Positions 36,956-46,384 of a stretch of 64,000 nt of DNA are shown here, one piece after another. Source of the DNA: Tenuifilum sp040752515 (lineage in GTDB: Bacteria > Bacteroidota > Bacteroidia > Bacteroidales > Tenuifilaceae); NCBI GenBank assembly GCA_040752515.1, contig JBFMGQ010000010.1, positions 41,902-105,901 on the forward strand, written 5' to 3'. Position 1 is the stretch's first letter. Every line of letters starts with the position of its first letter. The position numbers and the translations under genes were made by a program. The notes under the pieces were generated by a model that saw only the letters and a program-made list of their open reading frames with translations, was not told the origin of the DNA and made no database searches.

Positions 36956-37147
36956 ATGAATAAGTTGGCTTTCATCCTTGAACTAATTTGGCTTGCCCTA
37001 TCGTTATTCTGTTTGGGTTTAGGAATATGGGCTACAGCTAAATCAGGATTTAGCAGCAGTTATATGTTTTTTGTTTTGGCTGTAATTGCTCTGCTAATGT
37101 ATTTCCTGCGTAGGAGTAGGCGTAAGCGATTGGAGAATCAACAGTAA
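36956..37147 (+). CDS. Small two-helix membrane protein (63 aa)
   Basis: 63 residues from the ATG at 36956; the longer frame from 36899 would start in the promoter region and is not used. Seen: two hydrophobic segments (LAFILELIWLALSLFCLGLGIW and YMFFVLAVIALLMYFL) and a basic C-terminal tail RRSRRKRLENQ. It sits 3 bases before the CNNM gene, so the pair is cotranscribed. Function unknown. A TACCTTTA element at 36921-36928 may be its promoter. Confidence 0.75.
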   Translation: MNKLAFILELIWLALSLFCLGLGIWATAKSGFSSSYMFFVLAVIALLMYFLRRSRRKRLENQQ

Positions 37148-37150
37148 GCC

Positions 37151-38404
37151 ATGGGAATGCAGCTCTTGGTAATAGCAGTTGCTATTATTTTTTCGGCTTT
37201 CTTTTCGGGTGTTGAGATAGCTTTTCTATCCTCAAATAAGTTGCGCTTTGAGTTAGAACGTAAGCATGGTCGGTTAACCTCGCGCATACTCGATATCTTT
37301 TATCGGAACAAGGAGCAGTTTATAGCCACCATGCTGGTGGGCAACAATATCACCCTTGTAGTGTACGGTATAGTAGTCGCTAACCTTTTAACCCCATTAC
37401 TTGGCCCATTAAACCAATTCCCAATGTTGTTATTGCTTACCCAAACACTCATTGCCACCATAGTTATTCTGCTTACGGGCGAATTCCTTCCTAAATCTAT
37501 TTTCCGGCAGTATGCCAATACTTTACTTAACTTTTTTGCTGTACCTATATTTATATGCTACGTTATATTCTATCCTATTAGTAAATTTATCACATGGGTT
37601 TCGTACTGGATTATTCGTTTAGTTTTCCGGATGAAGCTCAAGGGGGTGGAGGAGCAACGGATTTTCAGCAAGGTCGATTTGGACCATCTTGTGGAGCAAG
37701 CCGCCTCGGCAGATGATAGCTCCGAAGAGCAAGAACTAAAAATATTTCAAAAAGCACTCGATTTCTCTGAGGTAAGAATACGTGATTGTATGATTCCCCG
37801 AACCGATATTGAGGCCATTGATGTGGAGGAATCTATTGAACAGTTAAAAGAACTTTTTGCTGAAACCATGTATTCTCGTTTGCCAGTGTTCCGCGACTCT
37901 ATCGACAACATAATCGGTTACGTTAACTCAAAATCGCTTTTCCTTAACCCTAAGTCAATTAAAGATTGCATCATCGATATAGATTATTTTCCTGAAACCA
38001 TGAAGGCCAATGAATTGCTAACGCATTTCATTAAAACCCACAAAAGCATTGCAATTGTGGTTGATGAGTTTGGAGGCACTGCTGGATTGGTCACCCTTGA
38101 AGATATTATGGAAGAAATTTTCGGGGAGATTGACGATGAACACGATTTAAACGAGCTGGTTGAGAAAAAACTTTCCGATAACGAATATATACTCTCGGGT
38201 AGGGCTGAGGTTTCACATGTGAATGAGGTTTACGAGTTAAATATTCCCGAGTCGGATGAGTATGAAACAATAGCAGGTTTCATTCTTCACCACCACCAAA
38301 GCCTTCCTAAGCCCGGCGATACGGTGAAAATTGAAAATTTTGATTTTAAAATTCTTAGGGTGAATAAGACCCGTATCGAGTTAGTACGACTAGCTATAAC
38401 CTAA
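37151..38404 (+). CDS. CNNM/CorC-type hemolysin-family membrane protein
   Basis: 417 residues. Order of domains: N-terminal four-helix DUF21 region (residues about 1-170, with SGVEIAFLSSNKLRFELERKHG), a CBS pair (about 195-325, with MIPRTDIEAID and FGGTAGLVTLEDIMEEIFGEIDDEHD) and a C-terminal CorC/HlyC domain (about 340-415). Members are implicated in magnesium/cation export; in gliding relatives a similar protein is called GldE. Whether this is GldE cannot be decided, since other gld genes are absent. Between the small membrane protein and the PpiD-type gene. Confidence 0.92.
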   Translation: MGMQLLVIAVAIIFSAFFSGVEIAFLSSNKLRFELERKHGRLTSRILDIFYRNKEQFIATMLVGNNITLVVYGIVVANLLTPLLGPLNQFPMLLLLTQTLIATIVILLTGEFLPKSIFRQYANTLLNFFAVPIFICYVIFYPISKFITWVSYWIIRLVFRMKLKGVEEQRIFSKVDLDHLVEQAASADDSSEEQELKIFQKALDFSEVRIRDCMIPRTDIEAIDVEESIEQLKELFAETMYSRLPVFRDSIDNIIGYVNSKSLFLNPKSIKDCIIDIDYFPETMKANELLTHFIKTHKSIAIVVDEFGGTAGLVTLEDIMEEIFGEIDDEHDLNELVEKKLSDNEYILSGRAEVSHVNEVYELNIPESDEYETIAGFILHHHQSLPKPGDTVKIENFDFKILRVNKTRIELVRLAIT

Positions 38405-38453
38405 TGAGCTACTCGTTTTTTAACGGTTGTTAAAAAATTATCAAGCCACTAAA

Positions 38454-38482
38454 TTGCTTATTGTTGAAAATTACTATATTCG
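38454..38482 (+). promoter_or_regulatory. Promoter of the PpiD-type gene
   Basis: TATATTCG at 38475-38482 (one mismatch) with TTG at 38454-38456, 18 bases apart. Confidence 0.45.
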
Positions 38483-38524
38483 TGGCTCGAAAATTAATAT
38501 TGTACCTTTTAAATATACTTGTAG

Positions 38525-40624
38525 ATGGCAACACTTGAAAGAATAAGAAACCGTGCAGGTGTGTTGGTTTCTGTAGTTATTGGATTGGCTCTTTTTGCCT
38601 TTATAATTGGCGATTTCATAACATCCGGTGGAGCGTTCTTTAACCGTTCACAAATGGAAATCGCTGAAATAGCCGGTAGTTCAATCTCCTACGAGGAATA
38701 TCAGGCTATGGTAAATGAGAACGAAAACTTACAAAAGCTCTTTTCGCAGCAAACAGCCCTAAACGAGCAACAAATGCTTCAAATCCGTGAGCAAGTTTGG
38801 CAAGATTTGCTGAGAGCAAACATCCTTCAGCCTGAGTATAAACGTTTGGGACTTGAGGTTCATCCCGACGAGCTTTTTGACATGGTTCAGGGAAGGAACA
38901 TACACCCATTTATCAGGCAACAGTTTGGTGACCCCCAAACCGGTGAGGTTAACAAAGCCTTTATAACCAATTTCCTACAAAACATGGAAAATGATCCAAG
39001 GGCTAAAACCTACTGGTTGTTCATTGAAAAGGAGATACAAAAGGATCGTTTATTCAACAAGTATCTTACCCTTATTCGCAAGGGGTTAGGTGTCACTTCA
39101 CTTCAAACAAAGCGTGCTGTTAACGACAGAACCAGCAAGGTTAACTTTGACTATGCTGTTGCTTCGTACCAATCCATATCTGATTCGTTGGTTAAAGTAA
39201 CCAACAGCGATATAAAGGCATACTATAAATCGCATCAGAACGATTACAAGCAAACAGCATCGCGCGATATTGAGTATGTAGTGTTCCCAATTCTACCCTC
39301 TGAAAGTGACGTAAACGATGCTGAAGCATGGATTAAAAAGGCTTTACCCGATTTTATAGCCGCTTCCGATCCCGCTCAGTATGTTACCTTGAATTCCGAC
39401 TCAAAATTCGATTCCAAGTACTATAAGGCTTCGGAGTTACCTGAAAATGTTCGTGCATGGGCATTCTCAAGTTCAATAGGAAGCTTATTGGATGTTTATC
39501 GCGATGGCGATAGTTTTAAGGCCTCACGGTTAGTTGATGTAAAAATGATGCCCGATAGCGTAAAGGCACGCCATATTCTTATTGGCATACGAAGCCAATC
39601 GGCAGAGGAAAAAGAGAAGGCTAAAGCTAAGGCCGATAGCATTATGAACGTTCTAAAACGTGGTGGTAGCTGGGATCAGCTTGCCGCCAAATACTCCGAT
39701 GATCCGGGTTCAAAGGATAAGGGCGGTGATTTGGGTTGGTTCCCCAGCGGCATGATGGTTCCTGAGTTCGATAAGGCTTCGTTCAGCAGCAGCAAGGGCG
39801 AAATTAAAGTTGTTGAAACACAGTTTGGATTCCATATCCTACAGGTTGTTGATAAGGGTAAAGAGGAAAAGAAGGTTCAAATTGCTACCCTTGAGCGTAA
39901 AATTGTTCCTAGCACCTACACAACCTCACAGGTATATAATAAAGCAGCAGCCTTTGCTGGGAATAATCGCAGCTACGAGAAATTTGTATCGGCAGCCGAT
40001 CAAAATAAGTACACCCGTCGTGTGGCAAATAACCTTTTGCAGAACGACAGAAGCATTGCCGGTTTGGAACAACCCCGTGAATTAATCCGTTGGGCTTTCC
40101 GCGCTAAGAAAGGCGACGTTTCCGATGTGATGCAGTTTGGCGATAACTATGTTGTTGCTGCCCTTACTACCATTCGCGACGAAGGAATTGCTCCACTCAA
40201 ACAGGTTGCTTCCGATGTAAAGGTTCGTGTTATACGTGAAAAGAAAGCTGAGCTGTTAATGGATAAGGTTAAGAAAGCCATGAACGGTAAAACCGACATA
40301 CTTGCTGTGGCTCAATCGCTAGGGGTGAACGTTGAGAAGGCTGAGAATGTTGCTTTCAGCTCTTTGACTATACCATATGCCGGTTTAGAGCCAGCGGTAA
40401 TTGGCGTTGCCTCTGTTTCGCCTGAGGGTAAACTTGCCGGCCCAGTCAAAGGTAATAATGGGGTATTTGTGTTAGCCGTTACCGCATCAACTAAGGAGGA
40501 AGGCGACGCTAATGCCGAAAAGTACAGAATTGCCAACATGTATCAGTCCCGTTCTTACTACGAGGTTTTTGAAGCCCTAAAGAATAATGCTGGTGTGGTT
40601 GATAAAAGGTATAATTTTTACTAG
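38525..40624 (+). CDS. SurA/PpiD-type peptidylprolyl isomerase
   Basis: Membrane-anchored periplasmic foldase for outer-membrane and secreted proteins. 699 residues. Seen: an N-terminal membrane helix (VLVSVVIGLALFAFIIGDFI), a SurA_N-like helical region rich in Gln (to about residue 230), a parvulin domain at about 340-445 (VKARHILIGIRSQSAEEKEKAK, the GGDLGWFPSGMMVPEFD core and FGFHILQVVDK), and a C-terminal region of unclear fold. One parvulin domain is clear, unlike SurA with two; PpiD is the closer description. Own promoter and terminator. Confidence 0.93.
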   Translation: MATLERIRNRAGVLVSVVIGLALFAFIIGDFITSGGAFFNRSQMEIAEIAGSSISYEEYQAMVNENENLQKLFSQQTALNEQQMLQIREQVWQDLLRANILQPEYKRLGLEVHPDELFDMVQGRNIHPFIRQQFGDPQTGEVNKAFITNFLQNMENDPRAKTYWLFIEKEIQKDRLFNKYLTLIRKGLGVTSLQTKRAVNDRTSKVNFDYAVASYQSISDSLVKVTNSDIKAYYKSHQNDYKQTASRDIEYVVFPILPSESDVNDAEAWIKKALPDFIAASDPAQYVTLNSDSKFDSKYYKASELPENVRAWAFSSSIGSLLDVYRDGDSFKASRLVDVKMMPDSVKARHILIGIRSQSAEEKEKAKAKADSIMNVLKRGGSWDQLAAKYSDDPGSKDKGGDLGWFPSGMMVPEFDKASFSSSKGEIKVVETQFGFHILQVVDKGKEEKKVQIATLERKIVPSTYTTSQVYNKAAAFAGNNRSYEKFVSAADQNKYTRRVANNLLQNDRSIAGLEQPRELIRWAFRAKKGDVSDVMQFGDNYVVAALTTIRDEGIAPLKQVASDVKVRVIREKKAELLMDKVKKAMNGKTDILAVAQSLGVNVEKAENVAFSSLTIPYAGLEPAVIGVASVSPEGKLAGPVKGNNGVFVLAVTASTKEEGDANAEKYRIANMYQSRSYYEVFEALKNNAGVVDKRYNFY

Positions 40625-40650
40625 GCTTTGATTGATTTCTTTATATGCGA

Positions 40651-40677
40651 GGGGGAATGTTTATTCCCCCTTTTTTT
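40651..40677 (+). terminator. Terminator of the PpiD-type gene
   Basis: GGGGGAAT/ATTCCCCC (40651-40658 with 40663-40670) and seven T. The spacer to 40869 holds no convincing gene. Confidence 0.9.
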
Positions 40678-40869
40678 GTGTTTATGAAGTAATTTGGATT
40701 ATTGATGAAAACAATTGTTTGGCCATGAAGCCATGTGTTAGTATTTTTATCAACTTCATTTACTTGAGCATTATATACCTCTTTAGTTTGACTTGTAAGG
40801 ATATTATTTGTAACTTGAGCAGTCGTTTACAATATACCAATTGATAATAGTTTTCAAAAGGATAGCATT

Positions 40870-42546
40870 ATGAAAAGTAAAGAAATATTAATAAAACCTT
40901 TATTTATTGTAGGTTTGACATTACTGGGGGGATGTTACGATTTTTCGCAGTTTGATAACATCAAGGTTGAACCCATCTCGCCCAAGATGGTTGTGCCGGT
41001 TGTTAATTCGACCATCTCGTTCAACGATATTGTAGAGCGAGAGGATGCCAATACCATTATTTTCACCAAACCCGGTGATACCCGATTTTTTATAGCGTTC
41101 AGGGATACCCTCGACCTTTTTGATGCCGCCACAAGGTATGCCTTCCCCGATTTCAACTTCAGTAAGGTGTATAGTCTTGATGCAGGTGAGGTACCTGGGG
41201 CTCCTTTACCCGGTGGGCAAACCTTAGGCCCAATTTCTAAAGAGTTCAGCGAAACCTATAACAATATCTCTGGTGCTGAAGTTAAAACTGTAAAACTATC
41301 GGCCGGAATGCTAAATATTACTATTGTTAACCATTTTCAGAATAGCATTAGCGCTGTAATAAAGTTCCCTTCCGTCCTCGATCAACAGGGTGATACTCTT
41401 GTATTTGTAATGAACGAAACGCTTCCATCTCAATCATACATTAACCAAATTTCTTCACTATCCAATTACACCCTCAACCTGGTTAATGGTTCTCTTTACA
41501 ATACTTTTAGGGTAAAGGTTGAGTTGACAATACATTCATTGGGTAATCCTATAACAGTATCCGATTACGCTGACGTTCAGGTATTGCTAACAGGGTTGGA
41601 TTTTGACTATTTGAATGGAAAGTTAAATGAGAATGTTGCTTTGAATGACATCAACCTGAACCTTGATGCTTTCAGTTCAACGTTCGATGCTGATTTTTTC
41701 CTTTCAGAACCGAAATTAACCATGAAATTTGAGAACACTTTTGGTATACCCTTAGGGTTTAACATTTTAAACTTTGATGCTACCAATACAAATACAAGTC
41801 AGCAGCTAAGTCTTATGAACGAGGGCACACCTCCAGCAGGCTCTCTTTTGCTTTCACAAACAAATAGTATAAATTATCAAGCAGCATTAACCGAGCAGCA
41901 ACCGGCCCTCGACTCAAAGTATGTGGACCATCTTAACTCCAATCTGGAAGATTTGCTCGCCATAGCTCCCGATGAAATACTAATACGCCCTTCCGTGGTT
42001 GTTGGCGATGCTACTAATAACCACGACTATTTTGTGAGAAAGACATCTACCCTAAAGATGATAAATGAAATTGAGTTTCCACTTGCAGGCTGGGTTGACA
42101 ATCTGCTTATACGCGACACCCTAGAAATTGAATTGCCCGACCTGGAAAAAGATTTGAAGCTAGTAAACGACAATGCACTAAAAATCAGACTTAAGTTTAA
42201 GTTTATCAATGGTATACCATTAAATATTTACTTCCAGGGGTTATTTTATGATGATTCGAATACTCTTTTAACCAAACTATACGACAACGCTTCGGAGTTG
42301 TTGCTAATTAAGAGCTCAGAGGTTAACCCCACTACAGGTAAAACCTCGTCACCAACCACTCACTATGCCTTTATTGATATCACAAAAAGTAAGTATGACT
42401 TAATGAAAAATGCAACCAAAATGGTTATTGAGGCTAGGATGCAAACCGGTGGGAGCACGCATCAGAATGTAGTGGTGGAATCAACCAATACGCTTCAGGC
42501 TATGTTTAGCCTCGAACTTGAAGGCAATGTTGATATTAATAATTAG
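40870..42546 (+). CDS. Large lipoprotein of unknown function
   Basis: 558 residues. The signal ends in a lipobox-like FIVGLTLLGGCYDFSQ with Cys23. The mature part is beta-rich with many Asn/Thr and several conserved-looking Asp-Thr-Leu turns, the style of secreted or surface-exposed proteins. It starts a three-gene run with a DUF5723-like barrel (22 bases later) and the OmpA-propeller protein. No named domain is recognised, and a role in a surface complex is inferred from neighbours only. Confidence 0.7.
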   Translation: MKSKEILIKPLFIVGLTLLGGCYDFSQFDNIKVEPISPKMVVPVVNSTISFNDIVEREDANTIIFTKPGDTRFFIAFRDTLDLFDAATRYAFPDFNFSKVYSLDAGEVPGAPLPGGQTLGPISKEFSETYNNISGAEVKTVKLSAGMLNITIVNHFQNSISAVIKFPSVLDQQGDTLVFVMNETLPSQSYINQISSLSNYTLNLVNGSLYNTFRVKVELTIHSLGNPITVSDYADVQVLLTGLDFDYLNGKLNENVALNDINLNLDAFSSTFDADFFLSEPKLTMKFENTFGIPLGFNILNFDATNTNTSQQLSLMNEGTPPAGSLLLSQTNSINYQAALTEQQPALDSKYVDHLNSNLEDLLAIAPDEILIRPSVVVGDATNNHDYFVRKTSTLKMINEIEFPLAGWVDNLLIRDTLEIELPDLEKDLKLVNDNALKIRLKFKFINGIPLNIYFQGLFYDDSNTLLTKLYDNASELLLIKSSEVNPTTGKTSSPTTHYAFIDITKSKYDLMKNATKMVIEARMQTGGSTHQNVVVESTNTLQAMFSLELEGNVDINN

Positions 42547-42568
42547 TGTTAAGTAATACTTGATACCA

Positions 42569-43915
42569 ATGAAACGATATATTTTTCTGACATTAACTCT
42601 TTTTACCTCCATGCTGGCTAAAGCGCAGCCCGAGGTAACCTTGCCTTACATGCGCAACGTTTTTCAGGCATCGTTTGTGAACCCCACAATTATGCCTGAG
42701 CATACTGTTAGCTTGGGTTTAAGTGTATTTGGGCAAGCCATTAGCAATGGTTTTCAGCCCAAAAGTTTTTTGAATTATCGCACCGATACCATGTATGTAA
42801 ACCTAAACAGCCTACTCGGCGATATGGGCGATAAAAACTTGATTTATGTGGGTCAAAATCTTGACATCTTTCACATACGTGTTAAGGGAAAATCATCTTT
42901 TACATGGTTTGCAGTTCGCCAGAATGCAACGGCAACGCTCCAATACCCGCGTGAGCTTTTCAGCTTAGCCATTGAAGGTAACAAACAGTTCATTGGCTCT
43001 ACCATTGATTTTTCGAATCTAAAAACGGATGTTTCCATTTACAATGAGTTCACCATTGGATACCTCAAAGATTTAGCCCAATGGACTTTTGCTGGACGGA
43101 TAAGTTTACTGCAAGGTTTAGCCAATATCAATTTTGACCCCAAAGTAATGCAGGTTGAAATTGATACTGCCATGTATGCGCATACCGCCACAGCCGATGG
43201 GCACCTCCGTACGTCAGGCATCCCCAAAAATACTAACGGTGATATTAGTTTTGATAATGTGGATGGCCAATGGGTTACCAATAAGCTTACTGGCTTCGGA
43301 AACAAAGGGTTTGCAATTAGCGGTGGCGCCACATACAAGTTCGATGAGAGGATGAAGCTTTCATTTTCGTTTGCCGATATAGGTTTTATTAAATGGAAAG
43401 ATGAGATCCAAACCTATACCCTTAAAGGGACAACCCAATTTGAGGGTTTAGATGTTCTTGGCGATTTACTGAAGGGAGTCGATGTAAACGTTGACTCGCT
43501 ACTGCAGAAAATGGAAGACGATTTTACCCGTGACACTATAGCGGTTTCGTACACTACATGGCTAAATCCCAAGTTTAACTTTTCAGCCACATACGATTTA
43601 ACCCGAAGAACAACACTTGGACTTACCTTTGCAACATTTTATAATAAACGATTGTACCCGTCAATAACACTTGGTTTTTCCCAAGGCATTGGCCGCTTTT
43701 TCCAGCTGGTTGGAACAGCATCAATTTACCAGAGGTCAATTCCTAACCTTGGTGTAGGGTTTGTGCTGAAACCAGGCCCATTGCAGTTTTTTGTTGTTGC
43801 CGATAATCTTTACCCGGCAATTGATCCTTTGGCATTCACTAATGCCAACGTTAGGGTAGGTATTAACTTTGTGTTTGGCAGGGTTAATCCGCCTCAAGGT
43901 TTGCCTTACCGTTAA
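42569..43915 (+). CDS. DUF5723-like outer-membrane barrel protein
   Basis: 448 residues from the ATG at 42569 (a TTG at 42560 is also in frame). A signal peptide ends in SMLAKAQ. Seen: VTLPYMRNVFQASFVNPTIMPEHTVSLGLSVFGQAISNGFQP at the start and the GLTFATFYNKRLYPSITLGFSQGIGRFFQLVGTASIYQRSIPNLGVGFVLKPGPLQFFVVADN strands later, a pattern I recognise as DUF5723 from recall. Eight or more predicted strands and an aromatic/Gly-rich end fit a barrel. It pairs with the lipoprotein upstream (22-base gap) and the OmpA gene downstream (50 bases). Confidence 0.8.
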   Translation: MKRYIFLTLTLFTSMLAKAQPEVTLPYMRNVFQASFVNPTIMPEHTVSLGLSVFGQAISNGFQPKSFLNYRTDTMYVNLNSLLGDMGDKNLIYVGQNLDIFHIRVKGKSSFTWFAVRQNATATLQYPRELFSLAIEGNKQFIGSTIDFSNLKTDVSIYNEFTIGYLKDLAQWTFAGRISLLQGLANINFDPKVMQVEIDTAMYAHTATADGHLRTSGIPKNTNGDISFDNVDGQWVTNKLTGFGNKGFAISGGATYKFDERMKLSFSFADIGFIKWKDEIQTYTLKGTTQFEGLDVLGDLLKGVDVNVDSLLQKMEDDFTRDTIAVSYTTWLNPKFNFSATYDLTRRTTLGLTFATFYNKRLYPSITLGFSQGIGRFFQLVGTASIYQRSIPNLGVGFVLKPGPLQFFVVADNLYPAIDPLAFTNANVRVGINFVFGRVNPPQGLPYR

Positions 43916-43965
43916 ATTTCTATACTCTGTTTCTTTAGCAATTATTCAATTTAAAGGTAAAAACA

Positions 43966-46326
43966 ATGAAACGAACAGTTATAAGCAAGATACTCATTGC
44001 GTTTAGTATCATTAGCTTTGGATCGAAAATACTTGCGCAAACCGGTTTTACCCCACAAAAGCTAAGTGGAGAAATTAATTCGGGATATGCCGAAATCAAT
44101 CCAATGCTTAGCCCTGATGGTAAAACCCTATACTTTACCCGTGTTAATCATCCGGAAAACCGATTTGGTGAAGCTGACAGCCAAGATATTTGGTATACCA
44201 CCCTGAATGCCGATGGCACTTGGAGCGAGGCAAAACGCCTACCCAATTCCGTTAATATTGGAAGGTACAATGCAATATTTGGTATACTGGACGATGGGAA
44301 AACTTTTTTGATCAATGGACATTATAGCAATAATGGGAAGTACTGGATTGAAAGGGGGTTGTCGGTAATTGAGCAGATTGACGAGAATACTTGGGGTAAG
44401 CCCAAGCCGCTAAACGTAAGGGGTTATACAAGAATGAACAAAGGCCAAACCACCACTGCCTACCTTACCCCCGATGGAAAGTATCTACTCATGTCGTTCA
44501 GCAAGCGTGCAGGAGGGAAAAACCATTCAATTTACCTTTCGGTAAAAGAGGGCGATGGATACTCAAAACCTAAAAAGGTTAAAATTGGTGATGGTAATCT
44601 TGGCGAGAGCTATGAGGCCCCATTCCTAAGCAAGGATGGCAATGCGCTTTACTTTAGCTGCAAGGTAGAGGGTAACAACAATATCTACATGGCTAACCGA
44701 ACCGATGATACCTATTTGAACTGGTCGGCTCCCATTGCCTTGAACGATACCATTAATACCCTAGGGTGGGAGAACTACTACCGGTTGAATGCTAAGGAGA
44801 GTTGGGCCTACTACTGCTCATCAAACTCAAAGAAGGAACATTCGGAAATTATGAGAGTAAAGATTTACGAAGAGTTTCCGTATGTGAAAGTAACAGGCTT
44901 AGTAATGAACAAAGCTGACCAAAGCCTTATGCTTGCCGATACCGGCTATGTAATCAAGGTTAATGGGACAACTCCTGAAAAACTAAAACTCGATAAGGCA
45001 TCTGCTTCGTTCGAGCTGCTTTTACCCTTTGGACAAAAGTTTGAGGTTAAACCCGAACTGGCTAACTGGGTTGGTGTTACCGATACGCTCGATTTTACTT
45101 CAGTTAAGGAATACACGGAGATGAATCGAAACCTTTTTGTTGAACCCATTCCAATTGTTAAGGTATATGGTAAAATTATCAACACCCGCACCGGATTACC
45201 CATTGCCCCTGAAATGAAGTATAAGGTTCTTGTAAATGGATTGGAAAGCGATTCGGTAAAGTACGAAACCGAAATTGCCAAGTATAGTGCAACCTTGCCC
45301 TTGGGCAATAGGTATATAGTAAGGTTACAGCTTCCAAACTTTACAGCAAAACCCGATACGGTTGACGTAACCAATGCCAAGTTTTATACCGAGAAACAGG
45401 TTGACTTTTATGTTACATCTGTACCATGGGTTGAGGTAAATGGGGTAGCGCTCGATAACTCAACTTTTACCCCCATAATTGGGGCTTCAGCACCAAAACT
45501 AACAATTAATGGTTCCGTTGCCGATAGCGTACAAATCGATCCGGTTACAGGCGAGTTTAAGGTTCGCTTGCCCTTTGGGCGCAAGTATACTACAGCAATT
45601 GCATCAAAGGATTACAATCCATTGGATAATCAGCTCGACCTTACCGGTTATGTTGAGTTTACACAGGTAAAACATGAGGTATATGCTGAACGAAAGGATG
45701 CCAATATGGCTATTCTTAGTGGGAAAGTAATTAACTTAAAGACCGGCCAGCCACTTGAGAAAGATATCCCTGTAAAATTGAAGGTAAATGGAACTGAAAC
45801 CCGAGGTTTTATATACGATTCCACAACAGCAGGTTATACCTTAAAATTACCCGTTGGCGTTTCGTACGACATTTTGCCATCGGTTAAAAACTTTTACAAC
45901 AAGTATGAGCAGGTTGACCTAACAAAAGTGAAGAAAGGAACCAAAATTGCCAAAAACTTCTATGTAACACCCATAGAGGTTGGTCAAACTGTTAATATCG
46001 ATTTTATTTATTTTGATGTTGGAAAAGCAACCCTCAAACCGCAATCGTTCCGTTCGCTTAATGCCTTGGTAGAGTTTTTGAACGAGTATCCGAATGTAAT
46101 AGTAGAAATAGGTGGACATACCGACAATACCGGTTCAGCAGTTGTTAATCAGAAACTATCACAGGCTAGAGCTAAGTCGGTTGCCGATTATATTATTGGC
46201 ATGGGTATTCCTAAGGAGAGAATTACATCCAAAGGTTATGGCCCAAGTAAACCCAAGGCAAGCAATGCCACTGCCAAAGGTCGTGCTGAGAACCGACGAG
46301 TTGAGTTTACCATTGTTGGAATTTAA
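43966..46326 (+). CDS. OmpA-family protein with beta-propeller and four tandem repeats
   Basis: 786 residues. Signal peptide (to about 25), an N-terminal PD40-type propeller (about 40-300, with INPMLSPDGKTLYFTRV), four Ig/CarboxypepD-regulatory-like repeats starting near residues 306, 397, 489 and 581 (period about 92, each closing with a L-P-[FLV]-G-[x]-[x]-[YF] turn), and a peptidoglycan-binding OmpA domain from about 676 (YFDVGKATLKPQSFRSLN, GGHTDNTGSAVVNQKLSQ, ENRRVEFTIVG). Anchors the outer membrane or a surface complex to peptidoglycan. It recalls PorE of type IX secretion (propeller, regulatory domain, OmpA) but lacks a clear TPR start, so PorE is not claimed. Confidence 0.88.
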   Translation: MKRTVISKILIAFSIISFGSKILAQTGFTPQKLSGEINSGYAEINPMLSPDGKTLYFTRVNHPENRFGEADSQDIWYTTLNADGTWSEAKRLPNSVNIGRYNAIFGILDDGKTFLINGHYSNNGKYWIERGLSVIEQIDENTWGKPKPLNVRGYTRMNKGQTTTAYLTPDGKYLLMSFSKRAGGKNHSIYLSVKEGDGYSKPKKVKIGDGNLGESYEAPFLSKDGNALYFSCKVEGNNNIYMANRTDDTYLNWSAPIALNDTINTLGWENYYRLNAKESWAYYCSSNSKKEHSEIMRVKIYEEFPYVKVTGLVMNKADQSLMLADTGYVIKVNGTTPEKLKLDKASASFELLLPFGQKFEVKPELANWVGVTDTLDFTSVKEYTEMNRNLFVEPIPIVKVYGKIINTRTGLPIAPEMKYKVLVNGLESDSVKYETEIAKYSATLPLGNRYIVRLQLPNFTAKPDTVDVTNAKFYTEKQVDFYVTSVPWVEVNGVALDNSTFTPIIGASAPKLTINGSVADSVQIDPVTGEFKVRLPFGRKYTTAIASKDYNPLDNQLDLTGYVEFTQVKHEVYAERKDANMAILSGKVINLKTGQPLEKDIPVKLKVNGTETRGFIYDSTTAGYTLKLPVGVSYDILPSVKNFYNKYEQVDLTKVKKGTKIAKNFYVTPIEVGQTVNIDFIYFDVGKATLKPQSFRSLNALVEFLNEYPNVIVEIGGHTDNTGSAVVNQKLSQARAKSVADYIIGMGIPKERITSKGYGPSKPKASNATAKGRAENRRVEFTIVGI

Positions 46327-46341
46327 GTCAAAAAAATTATT

Positions 46342-46380
46342 TTAGGTGGATGCTATAAAGTATCCACCTAATTTTTTTTT
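46342..46380 (+). terminator. Terminator of the OmpA gene, also settling the MarC start
   Basis: TTAGGTGGAT/ATCCACCTAA (46342-46351 with 46362-46371), loop GCTATAAAGT, then nine T. It covers the longer marC frame, which therefore starts at 46385. Confidence 0.9.
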
Positions 46381-46384
46381 AACT

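Noticed and set aside
40632..40844. 70-residue plus-strand frame
   Set aside because: It spans the strong terminator at 40651-40677 and has no promoter or family pattern.
46346..46384. GTG-start extension of MarC
   Set aside because: It lies inside the stem and loop of the OmpA terminator (46342-46380), so the ATG at 46385 is the start.
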